DNA of 64,000 nucleotides from Cyanophora paradoxa. Its lineage: Eukaryota > Glaucocystophyceae > Cyanophorales > Cyanophoraceae. Within the stretch, counting starts at the first letter, position 1. Every line of letters begins with the position of its first letter. The DNA lies in NCBI GenBank assembly GCA_004431415.1, contig QPMI01000182.1:1-64000 (forward strand). The letters are read 5' to 3'. Shown here one piece after another: positions 57,983 to 64,000 of this stretch. The notes beneath the pieces are model-generated. The model saw only the letters and a program-made list of their open reading frames with translations, did not search any database and was not told where the DNA came from. Position numbers and translations under genes: made by a program.

Positions 57983-58906
57983 TTGCCGCACCTCTACGTC
58001 GAGCCGTCGCCGGAGTCCCCGCAAGCCTTGGGCGTACTCTGCCCTTACCAGCTGCATAATCACCCGGGAGACAAAATGTTTCACGTGCGGTTGTGCAATC
58101 CTGGCCGGCAGCCGGTAACCCTGCCGCTAGGATCGGTAGTAGCGGTCGCTTCGGCGGTCGCCCTACCGCCTGGTGATTTTGAGTACGAACCTGAGCAAAT
58201 GCCTTGTAGTGCAAGTGCATTGACAGACCTCTTGATTCGCCGGCTGCGAATCGTGCCTGCCAAACGCCGCACTGGGCTCCGCCACTTTAATAGAAAAGCA
58301 CGCATGCTTGGCGCGGCATATGAGCCCGCCAAAGACGTTGAGAAAATAATCTCCACCCTACGTTCTGTCGTAGATGAGGCGGAAAAGCAGCGCGCACTGT
58401 CTAGCGCAGCGCCTGCTGAGCCCGCCGACCCACCCCGCGCACCGCCCTACGACGTCGACGATATAGTCGTCACGTTTGGCGAGCTGCCCTTCGACACAGC
58501 CGACCGGCCGTTGCAGGACCTTGATGCTATGAGCATCATTAGCCTCGACGACGATGCTATGAGCACGTCGTCACGAAGCGCGTCCCCAACGCCGGCCCCG
58601 ATCACAGGCCCCTCGGTCGACGAGTTCGTCGCCGCAGTCGAGGCAGTGTCCGTCCCCAGAGACGCCACCCTGCGCTCGACCTTCCCCGGTCTCTCCGAAA
58701 AAGCGGAGCGCGACTTGCTCGATGCAGTCCGCGCCATGCGCGGCGACGTTACGGTCCGCAAGGCCGCACCGGTCGCCGACGCCGAGGCCCCACGCTTTCG
58801 GCCCGGCCCGATGCCCCACCCCCTACGACTGCAGCACCCGACGCGAAGCCCGCTGAGGCACCGCGGCCGGTGCCTAATGCAGAGGAGGAGTGGCAAGAGC
58901 TGCTGA
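57983..58906 (+). CDS. pol: Protease-RT linker region of the polyprotein
   Basis: This frame is open from upstream of the first ATG and is -1 relative to the protease frame. The first part (PHLYVEPSPESPQALGVLC, then CNPGRQPVTLPLGSVVAVAS) resembles the beta-rich segment often found between protease and RT in Ty3 elements. A Ser/Asp/Pro-rich linker follows. Real coding probably leaves this frame at about 58,803, where one more -1 shift joins the Ala/Pro linker and start of RT; the residues after that are out of frame. Confidence 0.65.
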   Translation: MPHLYVEPSPESPQALGVLCPYQLHNHPGDKMFHVRLCNPGRQPVTLPLGSVVAVASAVALPPGDFEYEPEQMPCSASALTDLLIRRLRIVPAKRRTGLRHFNRKARMLGAAYEPAKDVEKIISTLRSVVDEAEKQRALSSAAPAEPADPPRAPPYDVDDIVVTFGELPFDTADRPLQDLDAMSIISLDDDAMSTSSRSASPTPAPITGPSVDEFVAAVEAVSVPRDATLRSTFPGLSEKAERDLLDAVRAMRGDVTVRKAAPVADAEAPRFRPGPMPHPLRLQHPTRSPLRHRGRCLMQRRSGKSC

Positions 58907-60458
58907 AGAAGATTCCTGAGCTCGGCTCTCACCCGTCAATCACGACGGCGCAGAAAGCCGAACTTCACGCGCTCCTGCGGCGCTACAAGGATGTCTTCGC
59001 AGACAAGGTCGAGGCCAAAGAGGGCACCAGCAACCTGCTCTATTACGAGCACGTGATCAAACTCACGACTCGCCTTCCGGTGTTCACGCCTCCGCGGCGT
59101 ATGAACCCGCACGCCGAGGAACACGCCCGCAAGGAAATTCAGAAACTCCTTGAGCTTGGGCTGATCGAGCCCTCCCAAGCGGCATATGGCTCGCCGGTAG
59201 TGCTGGCCCCAAAAAGGACGGCACTTGGCGTTTCTGTGTCGACTATCGGAGGCTGAATCAGATCACCGAGCGGGACGTGTTTCCCCTACCCCGCATAGAC
59301 GACCAGCTCGAGCGCCTCCGCGGCTCGATGGTCTTCTCGACTGCTGACGCGACTGCCGGCTTCTGGCAGCTGCCTCTGCACCCCGGCTCCCGAGCCTACA
59401 CTGCATTTGTGGTCCCCTGGGGTCACTTTCAGTGGAAGGTTACGCCGTTTGGGGTCACGAACGGGCCCGCGGCATTCTCCCGCGCGATCACTGCGATCCT
59501 GGGCCCCTTGCTGACCACCTGCGTCGTCGCGTACATCGACGATATCACGGTCTTCTCACCGTCCATCGATCAGCACCTTCTAGACTTGAAGGCGCTCTTC
59601 GAGACGATCTCTAAGGCGAACACAGCCTCGCTTTCGGCCCGGCCCGATGCCCCACCCCCTACGACTGCAGCACCCGACGCGAAGCCCGCTGAGGCACCGC
59701 GGCCGGTGCCTAATGCAGAGGAGGAGTGGCAAGAGCTGCTGAAGAAGATTCCTGAGCTCGGCTCTCACCCGTCAATCACGACGGCGCAGAAAGCCGAACT
59801 TCACGCGCTCCTGCGGCGCTACAAGGATGTCTTCGCAGACAAGGTCGAGGCCAAAGAGGGCACCAGCAACCTGCTCTATTACGAGCACGTGATCAAACTC
59901 ACGACTCGCCTTCCGGTGTTCACGCCTCCGCGGCGTATGAACCCGCACGCCGAGGAACACGCCCGCAAGGAAATTCAGAAACTCCTTGAGCTTGGGCTGA
60001 TCGAGCCCTCCCAAGCGGCATATGGCTCGCCGGTAGTGCTGGCCCCCAAAAAGGACGGCACTTGGCGTTTCTGTGTCGACTATCGGAGGCTGAATCAGAT
60101 CACCGAGCGGGACGTGTTTCCCCTACCCCGCATAGACGACCAGCTCGAGCGCCTCCGCGGCTCGATGGTCTTCTCGACTGCTGACGCGACTGCCGGCTTC
60201 TGGCAGCTGCCTCTGCACCCCGGCTCCCGAGCCTACACTGCATTTGTGGTCCCCTGGGGTCACTTTCAGTGGAAGGTTACGCCGTTTGGGGTCACGAACG
60301 GGCCCGCGGCATTCTCCCGCGCGATCACTGCGATCCTGGGCCCCTTGCTGACCACCTGCGTCGTCGCGTACATCGACGATATCACGGTCTTCTCACCGTC
60401 CATCGATCAGCACCTTCTAGACTTGAAGGCGCTCTTCGAGACGATCTCTAAGGCGAAC
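58793..60458 (+). repeat. 836-bp tandem duplication inside reverse transcriptase
   Basis: Copy one is 58,793-59,621 and copy two 59,629-60,458, joined by seven bases (ACAGCCT). By eye they are identical except for one base: copy one has CCCC before AAAAAGG (59,207-59,210) and copy two has CCCCC (60,043-60,047). Each copy runs from the linker before RT to just past the YIDD catalytic box. The missing base breaks the frame of copy one, which then continues open and in frame into copy two. Confidence 0.95.
58810..59621 (+). pseudogene. pol: First, frame-broken copy of the reverse-transcriptase N-terminal half
   Basis: The first part reads the RT start (EEEWQELLKKIPELG, KYKDVF-like RYKDVFADKV, LGLIEPSQAAYGSPVVLAPK) and then loses frame at the four-C run at 59,207. 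The remainder, with the RT core including YIDDI, is in the frame used by copy two. As read, copy one cannot give an intact RT on its own, though a -1 shift at the C run would restore it. Confidence 0.85.
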
Positions 60459-63400
60459 CTGCGCCTGAAGCCGTCGAAGTGCCGCTTCTGCGTGCCTGAA
60501 ATCGACCTTCTCGGCCACCGCATCTCCGCCGAAGGGATCCGCCAGGACCCTGCGAAGACCAAGGTGATCACGGACTGGCAGACGCCGAAGAACGCGGACG
60601 AGCTCCGCTCGTTCCTCGGCCTCGCCGGCTACTACCGCCGCTTTGTCGAGAACTTCTCCAAAGTGGTGCGCGCCATGCAGCGCCTTCTATTGAAGGACGC
60701 CGTCTGGAGTTGGCCAGAGGACGGCCCCGCCGACCGTGCCTTTAAGGAGCTGAAAGAACTCCTGGGCCGCGATATTATATTGCGGTTCCCGGACTTCTCG
60801 AAGCCCTTCATTCTCCAGACGGACGCCAGCACCTACGCTATCGGCGCGATTCTGAGCCAGGCCGACGACAAAGGCGTCGAGCGGCCGCTCGCGTTCATCA
60901 GCCGCACGCTGCTGCCGGCCGAAATGAACTACTCCGCCACGGAGCTGGAGTGCCTCGCGGTAGTCTGGGCCATTAAATATTGGCGCCACTACCTGCTGGG
61001 CGGCCCCCAGTTCCTGGTGCGGACTGACCACCACGCCCTCCAGTGGCTGAAGACGCTGGACCCGACGACGGGTCGCCTCGGTCGCTGGTCCCTGCTCTTG
61101 CAGGCCTACGACTTTGAGATCGTCTACCGCCCCGGCAAGCAGAATGGGGGTCCTGACGCGTGTTCGCGTCTCCCCAAGGACCACCCCGTCTGGCAGCCGG
61201 GCGGCGCTGACGGTTCCTCATCCAAACCTGCGGCCTACAAGGGCGCCGAGGGCTTCGGCATCCCGCAGCATGCTGTAGGGGCTGAACCTGAGGACCCTGA
61301 TGTGCCGTTGGGCATCTTCCGGATGCAGCTGGGCCCCACCGAGCGAGCCCTGCGCCAGCTCGCCAACTCCGCTGGCTTCCGCGCGGAAGCCCCGGCCGAG
61401 GGTGGACGGGCCGCCCGGCGCCGCGCGCCCCCGGCGGCGCCCGCGAGCGCTCCCTCTTCCCCGGCGGGCCGCTCCTCTTATGCAGAGGAGGAGTCGCGGC
61501 CCCCCGCGCCGACCAGCGCCCTCGAGGCGGAGCCCGGCGCCAGCGTCACTGAGGCGCCCGCACCTGAGCCGGGTAGTGAGGCTGGCGATGCCGCGGAAAC
61601 TGACTCCGACGCCGAGCCCCCGCCGCCAGGGCGCGCGCCGCGACGCCTGCCTCGCGAGCTCGCCAAGCTTGCTGCGTCGGCTGGGTTTGCTGAGGCCAAG
61701 TCCTCCGCCTCGGCTACCGACGCCGCCACGCGCAAACGAGCGCGTGCCGCCCCGGAGCGCTTCGCGCCTCCCGCGCCGGAGTCGGCCTCGCCGCCTCCGA
61801 AGCGACGGGGGCCGGGCCCAGCGCCCGCCGTCGAAGAGCGCGAGGCCCTCTCGGACGTGGAGATGCCTGAAGCCCCCGAGGGCGACCCGGGCGCCCCGGC
61901 CGCGCTGCTAGAGAGCGCCCACGCGGAGGCCGAGGCCTCGGTTGAGACCGATGACGAGCCGCCGTCAGAAGGGCCGGGCCCCTCTGACGCCTGCGACGCC
62001 GACGGCTTCCCCCTCGCTCTTGCGGAGCGAGTTCCGAAGCGTGCGGAGACCGGGCCCCGTCGGTGGGGCGCTAAGGGATTTGCTGAGCCGCGGCCCCTGC
62101 ACCCCGACGCGCTCTTCCCTCGCGGCCCCGCCTTGAGGCGGCAGCCCCGAGACGAGTACAACACGCGCCACTGGCGTTCCCCGGTCGACCCCTCGGATCG
62201 GCCGGTGCCGGTCCATATCGAGTGGGAGCCGGAGGACCCCGAGGGCGAGCCGCCTCCCGGGCCTCCGCGCCGGCGCTCACTCTCCCCAGAGACTGCCCGC
62301 CACCAGATCCGCGTCCGACCGGTCCCTCCGGACCCCAAGCCAGCGCCGCGGGCTCGGGGTCGACCCTCTGCCCACGGGCCGGCTTCCGACGACGCCGTCC
62401 CGCTCGAGCCCGAGACGGTTGCCGCCGAGACCGCTGCCCCACAGCGGTGGGTAGAACTCGACCCTAGAGGTCGGGACGTTCGCCCGCCATGCAAGCCGGT
62501 CTTCGTGGACACCGTCCTCGACGCGTGGGCCTGCGGACCCTCGCCAGCCGTCGACGGGGCGCTCCCCGACGCGCTGCGCCGTATGTTCCCCACCGAGAGG
62601 CGCGAGCGTCTGCTCGCTGCTCAGAAGGAGGATTCCTTCTGCAAGAAGCTTCTCGCCTTCCACGCAGAGGGCGAGAACCCAACCGTCTGCACCCGCGGCT
62701 TGAGGCGCGATGCAGACCCCTGCTCGCCCAGCTGCGCTCACTGCCTGCGGGCCAAGGAGCGCTTCGCACGCCTGGCCGGCGAGTTCAGCCTGGCCGACGA
62801 CGGCGTCATCGAGCGCAACCCCTTGGTCCCTGCCGGCCGGTTCCTGCCCGTCTTGCCGGACGCCTGGATCGACAGGGTACTCTACGCCTATCACGAGGGC
62901 TGGGCCCATCGAGGCGCGCCCGTGATAGCCCGTCGAGTCGCCCTGCGCTTCTGGTGGCCTGGCATGTACGCCTCCATCGCCCGCTTTGTGCGGTCGTGCC
63001 CGCACTGCCAGTTCGCGAAGGCTGCGAAGCCCCGCCGTACCGCCATTCAGGTGATACAGCCTTCGGGCAAAGGAGACCTATGGCAGGTGGATATCTTCCA
63101 CTTGGATATGCACGAAGACGGCTCGCGATACATCATCGCGTACGTCGACGCATACACCAAGTTCTGCTATATCTACCCGCTCTCCCGTATCTCCGGCGAG
63201 GCCTTGCTCGCCACCGCGATCGACTTCTATACGCACGAGGGCGTGCCCGCGCGCATCCTGACGGACCGCGGGTCCCAACTCGTTGGGGGCGCGTGGAACG
63301 CGTTCTTCAAGGAGAAGGGTACCCGGTTCGTGCACGCGGCCGCCTACCACCACGCCTCGAACGGCGGCGCCGAGCGCCTGGGCGGAGTCTACAAGACTCT

Positions 63401-64000
63401 CGCTTACGCCATGTGCCGTGAGCACAAGCGGCCGCTCTCTGACTGGCCTCTCTACAACGCCGATATCGTTCTCGCGTTGCGGACCACCGTGCACTCCGCC
63501 ACCGGGTTCTCCCCGATGGTCTTGCACCGCGGTTCTGAAGTGCACCTGCCCTGCGAAGTGCGCTTTGGAGCCGGCGTCCGCTTCGTGAACCCCGACCACA
63601 CGCACCCAGCCGACTACCTTCTCGCGATGACGCGAGCCGCCGCGAGCGCTGATGCCGCCTCGCGCGAGTACCGTCGGTTCTATCGGAACCGCATGGTTGC
63701 TCGCACCGGCAACCCGCCTCATCGTCGCCGCTTTGAGGTTGGCGACAAGGTATTGTGCTGGATGGGCGAACACAACAAAGGGCTGTACAATTCGTGGGTC
63801 GGGCCCTACACCGTGACTGGCGTTAACCCTGGCGGTTACACCTACACGGTCAAGGGATCGGCTAAGCCCTACTCCGCCAAGGACGACGCCCGTACCCGTC
63901 CCTTGCGCGAGACCGTTGCCCACATCGACTGCATGCTTCCGTTCCGCACGCGTCTCTCCGAGTCTCAAGCCCGCCCTCGCGTTGGTCGGCCTCGGAAGAC
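59629..64000 (+). CDS. pol: Reverse transcriptase, RNase H and integrase, open to the window end
   Basis: This single frame has no stop from before 59,629 to 64,000. RT motifs in order: LIEPSQAAYGSPVVLAPKKD, WRFCVDYRRLN, FWQLPLHPGSR, PFGVTNGPAAF, catalytic YIDDI (Asp pair at 60,375-60,380), LGHRISAEGI. RNase H starts at FILQTDASTYAIGAILSQ and includes the Glu of ATELECLAVVWA and the TDHHALQWL box. A spacer of about 400 residues rich in Ala, Pro and Glu follows (61.2-62.45 kb). Integrase has an HHCC zinc site (HEGWAH ... CPHCQ, 62.89-63.01 kb) and the catalytic triad D (63,090), D (63,264) and E (63,372), with 35 residues between the last two (DD35E). The C-terminal domain (FEVGDKVLCWMGEH, GPYTVTGVNPGGYTYTV) continues to the edge. 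A chromodomain, if present, would lie beyond the window. Confidence 0.93.

Larger units (their letters stand above)
47737..64000 (+). mobile_element. Giant Ty3/gypsy-like LTR retrotransposon, 3' end beyond the window
   Basis: Coding order is Gag with zinc knuckle, a large unassigned region, RS-rich segment, aspartic protease, RT, RNase H, integrase. RT and RNase H before integrase is the Ty3/gypsy (Metaviridae) order. At least 16.3 kb are present without reaching the 3' LTR, whereas typical elements of this class are 5-8 kb. All parts lie on the plus strand. The reading frame breaks several times, each needing a -1 shift. The element is bounded on the left by an unlocated LTR. Confidence 0.9.

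Overview
The window is nuclear DNA of a very GC-rich unicellular eukaryote. Genes are split by many short introns. Two kinds are seen: C-rich introns packed with CCCCG units in the high-GC genes, and ordinary AT-richer GT-AG introns in the gene between 18.9 and 27.6 kb. At least two junctions look like GC-AG introns. The gene content (receptor-type class III cyclase, WD40/Ig-like polytopic membrane protein, giant secreted protein, chromatin ATPase, large LTR retroelement) would suit a microalga such as a haptophyte or stramenopile. The lineage cannot be fixed from this sequence alone.

Layout. (1) 1-4,879, minus: receptor-type adenylate cyclase, 3' end cut by the window edge. (2) 4,880-6,501: divergent intergenic region ending in a long pyrimidine tract. 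(3) 6,502-18,594, plus: SMCHD1/GMI1-like protein with an N-terminal GHKL ATPase, a C-terminal SMC hinge, a coiled coil and an NLS. (4) 18,853-27,648, minus: large membrane protein with a seven-blade WD40 propeller, Ig/PKD-like repeats, an Arg-Ser-rich cytosolic segment and at least six membrane segments. (5) 27.65-32.33 kb: long gene-free stretch with a 21-bp tandem repeat, a 0.3-kb duplication and many short palindromes. (6) 32,334-45,357, plus: giant secreted protein with eight MopE-like D-x-D-C-D-G motifs, an IPT/TIG-like module and a C-terminal tail like a GPI-anchor signal. (7) 45.36-47.74 kb: gene-free, with a 36-base G run and a LINE reverse-transcriptase relic. (8) 47,737 to the window end: a Ty3/gypsy-like LTR retrotransposon at least 16.3 kb long, cut by the window edge.

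The retroelement is the most unusual item. Beyond Gag (CCHC knuckle), DTG protease, RT, RNase H and DD35E integrase, it carries about 5 kb of coding sequence that I cannot place in any family, an SR-protein-like RS domain next to the protease, and a 400-residue spacer between RNase H and integrase. Its reading frame breaks repeatedly, always in the -1 direction and each time next to a short G or C run. An 836-bp tandem duplication inside RT gives an internal control: the copies look identical by eye except for four versus five C's. The simplest reading is one giant Gag-Pol polyprotein interrupted by single-base losses, either sequence errors or mutations.

Exon boundaries were read by eye from conserved protein pieces and splice consensus. 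Gene-level spans are more reliable than individual junctions.
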